From positions 1 through 52,967 of the forward strand of contig CALFWZ010000015.1 of NCBI GenBank assembly GCA_937928405.1: a stretch of 52,967 nt of DNA. The letters run 5' to 3'. The translations under genes were made by a program, and so were the position numbers. Within the stretch, counting starts at the first letter, position 1; each line of letters begins with the position of its first letter. Of this stretch, positions 19,701-27,028 are shown in pieces. Source of the DNA: an uncultured Saprospiraceae bacterium. GTDB lineage: Bacteria > Bacteroidota > Bacteroidia > Chitinophagales > Saprospiraceae. Below the pieces are notes generated by a model. It saw nothing but the letters and a program-made list of their open reading frames with translations. It was not told the origin of the DNA and made no database searches.

Positions 19701-21786
19701 AGTATTGGCCATCGGCATCTGTAGTCGTAGTAGCAATAACGACATCATTTTCGTCGGCTAAGGTAACGGAAATACCAGGTATTCCTTTTTCACCAGCATC
19801 CTGAATACCATCACCATTTGCATCGTACCAAACATAATTTCCGATTTCTAATGGTAGGGCGGTACAGGCAGCGTCTAGTGCGCCCAGACCATTTCCCTTT
19901 GACAAAGTACCGTTGTTAGAAGGTGGTGTTCCTCCCCAATCACCTGTTTCGTAAAGGGTATATCCACCGGTTAATAGATTAAGGGTAGTTCCGTTGGTAC
20001 CGATTCCGTGTCGACCACCATCAGCATTATCAAATTTTACAATTCCTCCAGAAAAATCGTTGAAGGGATCCATACAACTGGTAATCACATAAGGTTTTGC
20101 TTTTAATTGTAGAAGTGCTCCTTGTGTTGTTTCCCAGTGAAAGGCACTCGATACATCATTAGGATCCCAGTTATTACTAAAGTTGTAAATATCCCAGTGA
20201 TAAAATTCGATGCTATCGCTGCCAGGACCAGAACTTGCCAGTCCACCTACTCCTGCACAGCTGCCGCTATTTCCAGTTTCTAAGGTGAAATCATCACTGC
20301 CAGCATCATAGCAGGCTTTCAAAATATCACCAGCAGAAGTTCCCCAAGTGACAGTAGTTTCCGTCGTATTAAAGAATTTTTCTCCACCCGTTTGATCTCC
20401 AAAACGATCCCTAAATCCTAAGATCATTTCACCATCTGCGGTAAAAGTCATATCAGATAAAATAGGTTGTGGGAATCCAATTTCTCGGCTATTCCGTTCC
20501 ATATAGGTAATATTGGAGTTGGTTACCCAAGGGCGCCATTCGGAAGACTGATCGGTCAAATTTGCATTTGAACCGATAAATGCCTGACGAGAATAACCCA
20601 AAGGAATAGTAAGTTTCAGATCAAAACTAGTTCCGGCAGGATCAAGAGAATGCACGTAAGCATTACTTGCATTTTCGTCTACGGTTCCTAGCCATAATTT
20701 ATTATCATGAAATGCTAATCCAAAAGGACGATGCCGATCAGCACCTGTGGCGTCTGGTGCATTCCATGAAGTAATGATGGAAGCATTGGCCGTGTTACCA
20801 TCGGTTACATCAAAGGCATATATTTTTTTATCAAAAAGATTAACCGCATAAAGTGTGTTTTTATCGGAGGAAAGCGTCAAGTCGCCAAATCCGATTTTTC
20901 CGACGCCGTCAAAAGAACTGTCTCCGGTTCCTAAGTCATAAACATGACCATTAGCAGCAGGGGTAAAGTCGTGCACATCGGTTCCGGTCGTATTGGAAGC
21001 GCCTAGTAGGTTATCCAATTCAATGACACCTGTAACGTTTCCAGACATATCCATTTGGTAAATGGCATCAGGTCCATTAGGTCCATAACCTATGTATCTT
21101 TTATGAAAAGCAGCAATATAGTATCGCTCCTGTGTATTTTGCCAGGCTATCCCGTAAACAGATCCAACCTGTCCGTGCGAAGCAATTAAAGAAGCTTCAT
21201 AATCTGCTGTTTTGGTAGTCCCCACAAAGTCGTGTCCGTCTGCACTAACTAGCACTTTTGCTACGGCAGCTTCTGCTGAGTAAGTTCCGCTGTATAGCCC
21301 TTCAACGTAGCAAGGAACAATAATAAACGGATCATCTTCACAATAGCATTCTACTTGGCTCATTCCAAGATTATTATTGCAGGTTCCGGCAGTGGCTATT
21401 TGGGTCGCAGAATGAGAATCAGTTCCCGTTCTTGCTTCTTCCATTTCAGAAGGAACCGTAAATTCAATTCGGTACTCAGCTCCGGAAATTAATCCGGTAA
21501 ATAGGTACGCTCCATTCACGTCAGTAGTTAAAGTTAATGGAGTAGTGGAGTGATTTTCAAATAATGAAATGGTAATGTTTTCCATGAAGGCTTCCCCTGA
21601 GTCTTTGACACCATTGGCGTTTAAATCTTCAAAAACAAATCCACCGATTTCAGTAGGATTAGCACATGTTGGGTCACCAGGATTTGCAAAGATTTTGGTG
21701 GGTAGTAAGAAAATATTAAGTAATAAGAATAGAAGGATAGATACGCCGGAGAACCGGACGTTCAATTTTAAACCAATATGTCTCAT
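16762..21786 (-). CDS. Large T9SS-secreted SdrD_B-repeat surface protein
   Basis: The 1,674-residue protein begins with a signal peptide (LLFLLLNIFLLPTKIFA). One SdrD_B-like domain comes first (IGGFVFEDLNANGVKDSGE), then a ~500-residue region of beta-propeller character (about 145-640) rich in D-G-N and W-N patterns. Seven more SdrD_B-like domains follow, e.g. IGNYVWYDANGDGIQDAGE, IGNTVWLDENANGVFDDGE and VGNRVWDDLNANGLQDVGE. After a domain containing ALPVELTSFTG and HYEIQRSEDGRRF comes a type A T9SS sorting domain (LKIYPNPL ... GRIMQSF ... LPNGTYFI). The D-x-N-x-D-G loops of SdrD_B domains bind Ca2+ in staphylococcal relatives. It is probably a stiff, surface-attached adhesin or shell protein. 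The signal peptide sets the ATG start at 21786. Confidence 0.9.
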   Translation of the reverse strand: MRHIGLKLNVRFSGVSILLFLLLNIFLLPTKIFANPGDPTCANPTEIGGFVFEDLNANGVKDSGEAFMENITISLFENHSTTPLTLTTDVNGAYLFTGLISGAEYRIEFTVPSEMEEARTGTDSHSATQIATAGTCNNNLGMSQVECYCEDDPFIIVPCYVEGLYSGTYSAEAAVAKVLVSADGHDFVGTTKTADYEASLIASHGQVGSVYGIAWQNTQERYYIAAFHKRYIGYGPNGPDAIYQMDMSGNVTGVIELDNLLGASNTTGTDVHDFTPAANGHVYDLGTGDSSFDGVGKIGFGDLTLSSDKNTLYAVNLFDKKIYAFDVTDGNTANASIITSWNAPDATGADRHRPFGLAFHDNKLWLGTVDENASNAYVHSLDPAGTSFDLKLTIPLGYSRQAFIGSNANLTDQSSEWRPWVTNSNITYMERNSREIGFPQPILSDMTFTADGEMILGFRDRFGDQTGGEKFFNTTETTVTWGTSAGDILKACYDAGSDDFTLETGNSGSCAGVGGLASSGPGSDSIEFYHWDIYNFSNNWDPNDVSSAFHWETTQGALLQLKAKPYVITSCMDPFNDFSGGIVKFDNADGGRHGIGTNGTTLNLLTGGYTLYETGDWGGTPPSNNGTLSKGNGLGALDAACTALPLEIGNYVWYDANGDGIQDAGEKGIPGISVTLADENDVVIATTTTDADGQYLFTDANVTAGIKFNTDYKLNIDLVDAQAFNGAIKTTSLLNAGSGKNDNHATMIGSLATITITTGSSGQTIFDADFGFAPTATIGNTVWLDENANGVFDDGEEGIPNITVTLRASDNSVVATTTTDLNGGYIFNGLPTDNYTVEVSAGLPTGLLSTFNEDSGTLLPDNTTNVNISGSGAEHLSAIFGYNYAVAMDVNNPDGTTTGAIGNRIWNDINGNGIQEVGEAGIPNVTVRLFNDHDLDGVYDNAMGTTTTDPSGFYIFDNIVPNAYVLAVDDATLPSIFATTPTGDPDKDADNISEPMMVAPGDVVLLGDFGYQPTSGSTISDAVFIDANADGVQDTDEPGIAGVTVQLTNNAGAIIATTTTDENGNYIFGGLPAGTYIVAVTDTRNILKSLVPVSDADGSNDLVSMVTVDGTEDNIIQDFGFAPTAHLPSQGIIGNTVFIDTNNDFAFTAGEGAENVNVNLFAANGTTLVATTQTNRNGSYYFGALDPVATYVVAVDLETLPGGNLYYNSVDPDGAAPGASISTADLAAKGGLDFTKDFGYAANTPYDIDGTVWEDTNADGTLDASEAARFANTTVMLTNDQGAVLATTITNAMGYYSFQNLPNGNYSVIVSDVQESLTGFWHSLGTDSESDPVNVIINGADQTDIDFGYYNQGAAVGNRVWDDLNANGLQDVGELGIANVMVTMTVDYDGDDTDDITVVTTTDAQGFYSFGQLLLDENYSGATTPDYTISATAPSGMEVTTLGAGSNDRLDANDPSGTTVAPSKGAADVTAVANPASELAIAGYDFGFKTTALPVELTSFTGSAADCKVTLKWSAASEVNFSHYEIQRSEDGRRFTKIGSMISSGDATAASYVFIDSKVNSENYYRLKMVDKDETFEYSDIIHLSLDCKKTDGLKIYPNPLMDAQLTVELYTESLNTILVITDLTGRIMQSFILDTDFGQNTLRIDTGDLPNGTYFIYESTNPAASPVKFIKVQ

Positions 21787-22064
21787 AGTAGTGGACAGAA
21801 TTTAAGGTGAAAAAAATAGTTTTGCTCCGTCCAGGCAAAGGGGATGGGGAAAAGATCATGTTTGATCTATCCTTTTTATCCTAAAATCGTACCGTTTTAA
21901 TATAATCTGGAGTAATGTGACATTGATTTTTTAATTATATATTTTTAATTAAAATTTGTATTTCGTTTTCTTAGCGATTTCCTAAGAAATTATTCAGTAC
22001 ATATTTTTTATATAAAAAATAATATATTTATCCTGTGACATCAATTTTAGCGCTTTTTATTATC

Positions 22065-22254
22065 GAAGTTGTTTAAAAACTCCCAAATTGCCTACGAACT
22101 GATAAAATTCTCCAACTCTTCCCCGAATCAAGTTCGGGACAGGCGCCTTTTTTCTCATCAATCCCGAACGCTTTCGGGATTCATTCAAAAAAGAGGCTCA
22201 ATTTGAATAATTTTCTCTAGTTCTCGGCTGCTTTTGGAATTATTAAACAACTTC
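22065..22254. repeat. MITE-like palindromic element, copy 1
   Basis: The termini GAAGTTGTTTAA and TTAAACAACTTC are perfect inverted repeats, and the two halves are imperfectly complementary over their whole length. The outer ~60 bp on each side closely match copy 2 at 41310-41469, but the centre differs: here it holds CCCGAATCAAGTTCGGG (22122-22138) and a second hairpin, ATCCCGAACGCTTTCGGGAT. It ends 18 bp before the csaA start. The rest of 21787-22272 is AT-rich sequence, presumably the SdrD_B gene promoter region. Confidence 0.75.
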
Positions 22255-22272
22255 ATCAATAATCCAAGAAAA

Positions 22273-22623
22273 ATGGAAAATAGACCAATTGGGACCTTAA
22301 CTTGGGATACCTTTGAAAAGGTAGAGATGCGGGTAGGAACAATTTTGAAGGCAGAAATCTTTGCAGAAGCACGAAATCCTGCTTATAAACTTGTCATTGA
22401 TTTTGGTCCTTTGGGCACTAAGAAATCTTCGGCTCAGATCACCAAGTTATATCAACCGGAAGAATTGATAGGTCGTCAGGTAATTGCAGTAATAAATTTC
22501 CCACCAAAACAAATTGCTAATATGATGAGTGAGTGTCTTGTTTTAGGAGCGGTAGGCGAAGAAAAAAATATTACACTACTTGCTCTTGAACGTCCTGTTT
22601 CCAACGGATTACGCGTAGGTTAA
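22273..22623 (+). CDS. csaA: CsaA-like tRNA-binding OB-fold protein
   Basis: The start is ATG at 22273, giving 116 residues, the usual CsaA length; a frame extending to 22234 would translate the end of the palindromic element. The protein is a single EMAP/Trbp111-type OB fold: EKVEMRVGTILKAE, RNPAYKLVIDFG, KKSSAQITKLY, VINFPPKQIANMMSE and CLVLGA. The family binds the outside of the tRNA elbow; CsaA has also been linked to export of unfolded proteins. The mobile-element end lies directly in its 5' region and could carry or alter its promoter. Confidence 0.88.
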   Translation: MENRPIGTLTWDTFEKVEMRVGTILKAEIFAEARNPAYKLVIDFGPLGTKKSSAQITKLYQPEELIGRQVIAVINFPPKQIANMMSECLVLGAVGEEKNITLLALERPVSNGLRVG

Positions 22624-22702
22624 ACGAGGTTTATTTCGTCTTTTACACCAATCTTTATCTTTCTGGCATCTTACTGAAAAAACGCACCAAAATTTTTCAG
22701 TT

Positions 22703-23242
22703 ATGAAAAGGAAAATAAATACTCGACAATCCAATGAAGTTAATGCAGGCTCTATGGCGGACATTGCCTTCTTATTACTTATCTTTTTTTTGGTAACTAC
22801 GACCATCGTCAACGATCAAGGGATCATGGTCAAGTTGCCTCCTTATGAGGATATTAAGAGACCTCCACCTCCGATTCCAAATCGAAATATTCTCACCGTT
22901 AAAATCAATAAAGAAAATGCCTTGTTGGTAGAAAGCGAGAATATGGACATCAGTCAGCTTAGAGAAACAACGAAAAACTTTATTCTCAATCCTACAAAAA
23001 GTGACCTGTTGGCCCGTGATCCTAAACAGGCGGTTGTCTCTTTACAAAATGACCGAGAAACATCTTACAAAGCTTACATCGCTGTTTATAATGAACTCAA
23101 AGCTGCATATGAAGAACTATGGAATAATCGATCGCTACAGATTTATGGCAAAGACTATAGCCGACTTGCGTTGCAGGAACAACGAGATATTCGGAAGCAA
23201 ATTCCGTTGGTAATATCCGAAGCAGATCCAACTAGTTTTTAA
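22703..23242 (+). CDS. exbD: ExbD/TolR-family proton-channel component (first of two)
   Basis: The 179-residue protein has a short cytoplasmic N-terminus, then one transmembrane helix with the conserved Asp: M-A-D-I-A-F-L-L-L-I-F-F-L-V. A periplasmic domain containing ILTVKINKENALL follows. ExbD works with ExbB and TonB to use the proton gradient to energise outer-membrane receptors such as the one at 14.7 kb. The C-terminal ~50 residues (ELWNNRSLQIYGKDYSRLAL) extend past the usual ExbD fold, as in Bacteroidota versions. No ExbB/TolQ gene is present nearby. Confidence 0.9.
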   Translation: MKRKINTRQSNEVNAGSMADIAFLLLIFFLVTTTIVNDQGIMVKLPPYEDIKRPPPPIPNRNILTVKINKENALLVESENMDISQLRETTKNFILNPTKSDLLARDPKQAVVSLQNDRETSYKAYIAVYNELKAAYEELWNNRSLQIYGKDYSRLALQEQRDIRKQIPLVISEADPTSF

Positions 23243-23363
23243 GGGAGCAAAAAATAAATGAGGGTAGGTTATATTTTCCTATTTTTTAATATCAATGGTT
23301 CGGTAATTTTTAATATTGAGAAAAACTGATTGAAAATTTATTTGTTGGCCTGTTTGCTGCTTA

Positions 23364-23429
23364 GCTTCCTTCTAACGTATTTTAAGAAAGAAGGAAGCCA
23401 ACTAGCCAATAGCCAACCAGCACAATAGG
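23364..23429 (+). repeat. Hairpin plus octamer-register repeat between the exbD genes
   Basis: GCTTCCTTCT (23364-23373) pairs with AGAAGGAAGC (23389-23398), followed by the units CCAACTAG, CCAATAG, CCAACCAG and CACAATAGG. It fills part of the 268-bp gap between the two exbD genes. Confidence 0.6.
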
Positions 23430-23510
23430 CCATAATTCAGAGAAGCAGTTATAAAAATAAGCTAATTAGAAAAAGTTACTGAACTATTGGTAAAACAAAA
23501 TTATAATATT

Positions 23511-23963
23511 ATGATTCAGCGAAAAAAAAATCAACCCAAAATAAATACCTCTGCCTTACCAGATATTATTTTTATGCTATTGTTCTTTTTTATGGTCGTT
23601 ACGGTTTTAAGAGATCAGCAAGTGGGCGTAAAATTTTCTATTCCCGATGCGGATCAGGTACAGAAACTAGAAAATCAATCTTTGATAACGAATATTTATA
23701 TTGGCCATCCAGTTGATCCAGACCGTGGGAATACGCCATTGATACAGATTAATGATGCTTTTATTTATAAAGAAAATCTAGATCAGGCAGTGCGACAACA
23801 AACGGCTAATGACTTTCGACATCAGTCTGACAGAGCCATCACTGTTTTAAAGGTGGATCGAGAAGTACCTATGGGTTTAGTCAACGATGTGAAAACTGCT
23901 TTGCGAAAAGCACAGCGCTTAAAGATCAGTTATATTGCTAATAGAAACAGTCAGGCTTATTAG
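23511..23963 (+). CDS. exbD: ExbD/TolR-family proton-channel component (second)
   Basis: From ATG 23511 (MIQRKK; an upstream TTG at 23487 is less likely) the 150-residue protein has one transmembrane helix with the key Asp, TSALPDIIFMLLFFFMVV. A periplasmic domain contains ITNIYIG and a late ITVLKVDREVPMGLVNDVK, matching the ExbD C-terminal fold. Two unequal ExbD proteins in a row are usual in Bacteroidota TonB-energising clusters, but here the ExbB and TonB genes are missing from the locus. A bidirectional terminator follows. Confidence 0.9.
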   Translation: MIQRKKNQPKINTSALPDIIFMLLFFFMVVTVLRDQQVGVKFSIPDADQVQKLENQSLITNIYIGHPVDPDRGNTPLIQINDAFIYKENLDQAVRQQTANDFRHQSDRAITVLKVDREVPMGLVNDVKTALRKAQRLKISYIANRNSQAY

Positions 23964-23974
23964 AAAACAAAAAA

Positions 23975-24007
23975 GAGCAGCCGGAAGTTAATTCCTTCCG
24001 ACTGCTC
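23975..24007. terminator. Bidirectional terminator between exbD and the deacetylase gene
   Basis: GAGCAGCCGGAAG pairs with CTTCCGACTGCTC (one wobble), with A-rich sequence on the left and T-containing sequence on the right. Confidence 0.8.
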
Positions 24008-24059
24008 AAATTTCTAAACATTGCATCTTTGAAATCCTTTTGATAATTTTCAAAATGCG

Positions 24060-24713
24060 TTAGGCAGTTTGAAAGGATTTTCTTGTTTCTGTCAGTCTTT
24101 TAGTGTTTAATGCTTCGAACCTAAATCCCTGCTCTTGGTAAAATTTTAGTACTCTAGGAAGCACAGCGCGTAATTTTTTCTCCGCTTTCAAACTATCATG
24201 TAAAACGATAATAGATCCTGGTTCCGCTTTTTGAACTATATTATGATAGCATTGCTCTTCAGAAATATTTGGATCGAAATCTCCTGAAAGAACATCCCAC
24301 ATAACAATCCGGTAGTGACGTTGTAAAAATTGTGCTTGACTAGGTTTTAGTCGTCCATAAGGAGGACGGAACAAATCAGAGTCCACTAGTTCGGCGCAGT
24401 GTCGGATATTATGAAAATAACTGAGTTTATCGGTTGCCCAACCATTAAGATGATTAAAGGTGTGATTTCCAACGGAATGACCAGCTGCTATTAATTGCCG
24501 AAAGATATCAGAATGCTTACGAACATTATCTCCAACACAAAAAAAAGTGGCTTTGGCATTAAATGCTGCCAGTTGTTCCATAACCCAAGGGGTAACCTCC
24601 GGAATAGGGCCGTCATCGAAAGTTAGATATATAACCTTTTCTTGGGTGGGAATTCTCCAAGTAAAATTGGGGAAAAGGTTTTGAATAAAAGCGGGTGTTT
24701 TAACAAGGTACAT
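24060..24713 (-). CDS. Polysaccharide deacetylase (NodB/CE4 family)
   Basis: The 217-residue protein is almost entirely a CE4 domain. Motif 1 is YLTFDDGP with catalytic and metal Asp residues; motif 2 is GHSVGNHTFNH with the two metal-binding His; motif 3 is R-P-P-Y-G-R; motif 4 is MWDVLSGDFDP; motif 5 is IIVLHDS. All catalytic positions look intact. Enzymes of this family remove N-acetyl groups from peptidoglycan, chitin oligomers or exopolysaccharide. No clear signal peptide is present, though the N-terminus (YLVKTPAFIQNLFPNFTW) resembles that of many Bacteroidota members, so the compartment is uncertain. Confidence 0.93.
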   Translation of the reverse strand: MYLVKTPAFIQNLFPNFTWRIPTQEKVIYLTFDDGPIPEVTPWVMEQLAAFNAKATFFCVGDNVRKHSDIFRQLIAAGHSVGNHTFNHLNGWATDKLSYFHNIRHCAELVDSDLFRPPYGRLKPSQAQFLQRHYRIVMWDVLSGDFDPNISEEQCYHNIVQKAEPGSIIVLHDSLKAEKKLRAVLPRVLKFYQEQGFRFEALNTKRLTETRKSFQTA

Positions 24714-24799
24714 CTTCGTTTTTTATATGTTCAGGATTTAAGCTAATTACCAGAACTCATAACTTGGCAATTCAAACTACAGTACTTAGTAGAATTAAT

Positions 24800-24807
24800 T
24801 ACCTTTG
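24800..24807 (+). promoter_or_regulatory. Candidate -7 box upstream of gltX
   Basis: TACCTTTG matches the Bacteroidota -7 consensus TAnnTTTG exactly. It lies 117 bp before the gltX start. No TTTG is correctly placed for the -33 box. Confidence 0.4.
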
Positions 24808-24923
24808 TGAGGTGGAACGTCTGTTTTATATGGGATTAATAATTTGCATAGTTGTAACGATATAAATTATAATTTCGCTGCTTAGACAGCCACGATTTAT
24901 TTGATAATTAACCATAATATTTA

Positions 24924-26474
24924 ATGAACGATAAAATTCGATTAAGGTTTGCTCCCAGTCCTACCGGAGCGCTGCACATTGGTGGTGTTCGTACGGCCCT
25001 CTATAACTATTTGTTTACACAGAAAATGGGAGGTACTCTGATACTTCGTATTGAAGATACGGATCAAACCCGCTATGTACCAGGAGCAGAAACTTATATA
25101 CTAGAATCCTTAAGATGGTTAGGGATGGAGTTCGATGAAGGTCCAGGAATAGGAGGAGATTTTGGTCCCTACCGACAATCAGAAAGAAAATCTTTGTATG
25201 GCAAATATGCTCAAGATTTAATTGATAGTGGTAATGCTTATTATGCTTTTGATACTGCGGAAGAATTAACTGCTATGCGAGAAGCGTTTGAGTCGAGAAA
25301 AGAAACATTCCGTTATGATGGGATTACGAGACAACAACTAAAAAATAGTTTGACGCTTTCGGCGGAAGAAGTAAAGACTAGATTAGAGAGTGGTGATCCT
25401 TACACGATTCGCTTAAAGGTGCCACGAGATGAAGAGGTACTTATCAATGATATTGTTCGTGGAGAAGTCGTTTTCCAAACCAACGAACTAGATGATAAAA
25501 TTATGCTGAAGGGAGACGGAATGCCGACTTATCATTTGGCTAATATCGTAGATGATCATCTGATGAAAATTTCACATGTAGTTCGTGGAGAGGAATGGTT
25601 GCCGAGTACGGCACATCATATATTATTGTATCGTTTTTTTGGTTGGGAGGATACGATGCCACAATTTGCGCATCTGCCTTTGATTTTGCGCCCCAATGGA
25701 AAAGGGAAATTGTCAAAGCGAGATGGGGATAAATTAGGAATTCCAGTTTTTCCAATTGCTTGGGAAGCAGAAAAAGCAGAAGATTCTTTTAAAGGCTTTC
25801 GAGAATTTGGATTTATGCCGCAAGCAGTGCTTAATTTTTTGGCATTTTTAGGCTGGAATCCAGGAACAGAACAGGAAATTTTTTCTTTGCCGCAAATGGC
25901 TGAAGCTTTCTCTTTAGATAGAATTAGTAAAGCGGGTGCCCGATTTGATTTTGATAAAGCAAGTTGGTTTAATCAACAATACTTGATTCAAACAGAGAAT
26001 GCCACGTTAGGACAATTACTTAAGCCTTTGGCAAAAGAGAAAAACTATGAGGTAACCGATGAATATTTAACAATCGTTGCGAGCATGATGAAGGAAAGGG
26101 TAAACTTTCTGCCAGACATCATCAAAACAGGCTACTACTTTTTCGAACCTGTTCGGGAATACGAGGAAAAAATGATTCGTAAAAAATGGAACCCCGATCG
26201 GAAAACAGCGTTATTGGCTCTAAACGAACAACTGGAAAATCTTCCAGATTATCAAGCGGAAAAACTAGAAGCCCATACCAAAACTTATTTGGAGGCCAAT
26301 GGGCTGGGTTTCGGCGATGTATTTCCCTTTTATCGAATTGCTTTGTCTGGTACCACCAAAGGACCAGCGCTTTTTGAAATGATGGAAGCACTTGGTAGGG
26401 CAGAGGTGAAAAAACGATTATTAACAGCATTTCCCGCTTTTGACGAAGTGTTTGCTAACAAAATTAATAGCTAA
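24924..26474 (+). CDS. gltX: Glutamyl-tRNA synthetase
   Basis: GltX charges tRNA-Glu. The class I signature motifs are present: the HIGH motif in PSPTGALHIGGVRTALYN at the N-terminus and the KMSKS motif as GKLSKRDGDKLGIP at about residue 265. The segments LRIEDTDQTRYVPGAE and VVRGEEWLPSTAHH are also conserved. At 516 residues it is slightly longer than the typical ~470-500. The stop codon overlaps the ATG of the next small gene by one base, so the two are translationally coupled. Confidence 0.97.
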   Translation: MNDKIRLRFAPSPTGALHIGGVRTALYNYLFTQKMGGTLILRIEDTDQTRYVPGAETYILESLRWLGMEFDEGPGIGGDFGPYRQSERKSLYGKYAQDLIDSGNAYYAFDTAEELTAMREAFESRKETFRYDGITRQQLKNSLTLSAEEVKTRLESGDPYTIRLKVPRDEEVLINDIVRGEVVFQTNELDDKIMLKGDGMPTYHLANIVDDHLMKISHVVRGEEWLPSTAHHILLYRFFGWEDTMPQFAHLPLILRPNGKGKLSKRDGDKLGIPVFPIAWEAEKAEDSFKGFREFGFMPQAVLNFLAFLGWNPGTEQEIFSLPQMAEAFSLDRISKAGARFDFDKASWFNQQYLIQTENATLGQLLKPLAKEKNYEVTDEYLTIVASMMKERVNFLPDIIKTGYYFFEPVREYEEKMIRKKWNPDRKTALLALNEQLENLPDYQAEKLEAHTKTYLEANGLGFGDVFPFYRIALSGTTKGPALFEMMEALGRAEVKKRLLTAFPAFDEVFANKINS

Positions 26475-26659
26475 TGGCAAAATCAAAAAATAATAAACCG
26501 GATAAAAAGAACAGCGAAAATCTGAAAGGCTTCGATATTAAAGTAAATGAATTTGGAGAAATCATCACCTCTCATAAGATTGATCAGATTAATGAATTCC
26601 TTGATGAAAATGTTAAAGATAAGAAACTAGAACAGGAGCTTCCCTCAGAAGAAGAATAA
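26474..26659 (+). CDS. Small conserved acidic protein coupled to gltX
   Basis: The 61-residue protein has a Lys/Asn-rich start followed by DIKVNEFGEIITSHKIDQIN and an acidic end. I recall similar short proteins (with IKVNEFGEI and 'L-N-x-F-L') widely in Bacteroidota, but no function is known to me. Its ATG shares a base with the gltX stop (TAATG), and a terminator follows, so it is the last gene of the gltX unit. There is no signal peptide or membrane segment. Confidence 0.75.
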   Translation: MAKSKNNKPDKKNSENLKGFDIKVNEFGEIITSHKIDQINEFLDENVKDKKLEQELPSEEE

Positions 26660-26687
26660 AAAACGTATATAGATAAAACTTTTATAT

Positions 26688-26727
26688 AAAATCCTCGTAA
26701 TTAAACCAATGTTACGAGGATTTTTTG
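26688..26727 (+). terminator. Rho-independent terminator of the gltX unit
   Basis: A perfect 13-bp stem AAAATCCTCGTAA / TTACGAGGATTTT with an 11-base loop runs into T6. Confidence 0.85.
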
Positions 26728-26830
26728 ATTTTACGAATACTTACTTTTTTACTCTTTGAATAAAAAAATAATATAAGTAATTGAAATTCAATGAATTGTA
26801 TTTTAATTATTTCAAGATTGAATTATCCAT

Positions 26831-27019
26831 TTAGGACCATTCATAAGCCTCAAAAAAGTCATCTACCACACTTACAATTACATTTCTTTCAGAGAATTCT
26901 TTTAACAAATCACAGTACCTAAATGAAGTATCTAGTGATTGATTAAAAAGTAATAACCACCCGTCTAGCCAATTTCGACTACGATAGGTAATTATATATA
27001 ACTGTTTAACAACACACAA
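26831..27019 (-). CDS. Possible gene remnant or small hypothetical protein
   Basis: A 62-residue frame from a TTG codon reads NWLDGWLLLFNQSLDTSFRY and DLLKEFSERNVIVSVVDDFF, which looks like real protein rather than an antisense shadow, because no gene lies opposite. There is no ATG, and the frame ends 10 bp from the start of the giant adhesin gene on the other strand, so it may be a truncated remnant. I do not recognise a family. The surrounding 369-bp gap otherwise holds only the gltX terminator. Confidence 0.3.
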   Translation of the reverse strand: MCVVKQLYIITYRSRNWLDGWLLLFNQSLDTSFRYCDLLKEFSERNVIVSVVDDFFEAYEWS

Positions 27020-27028
27020 TTTTCTATT

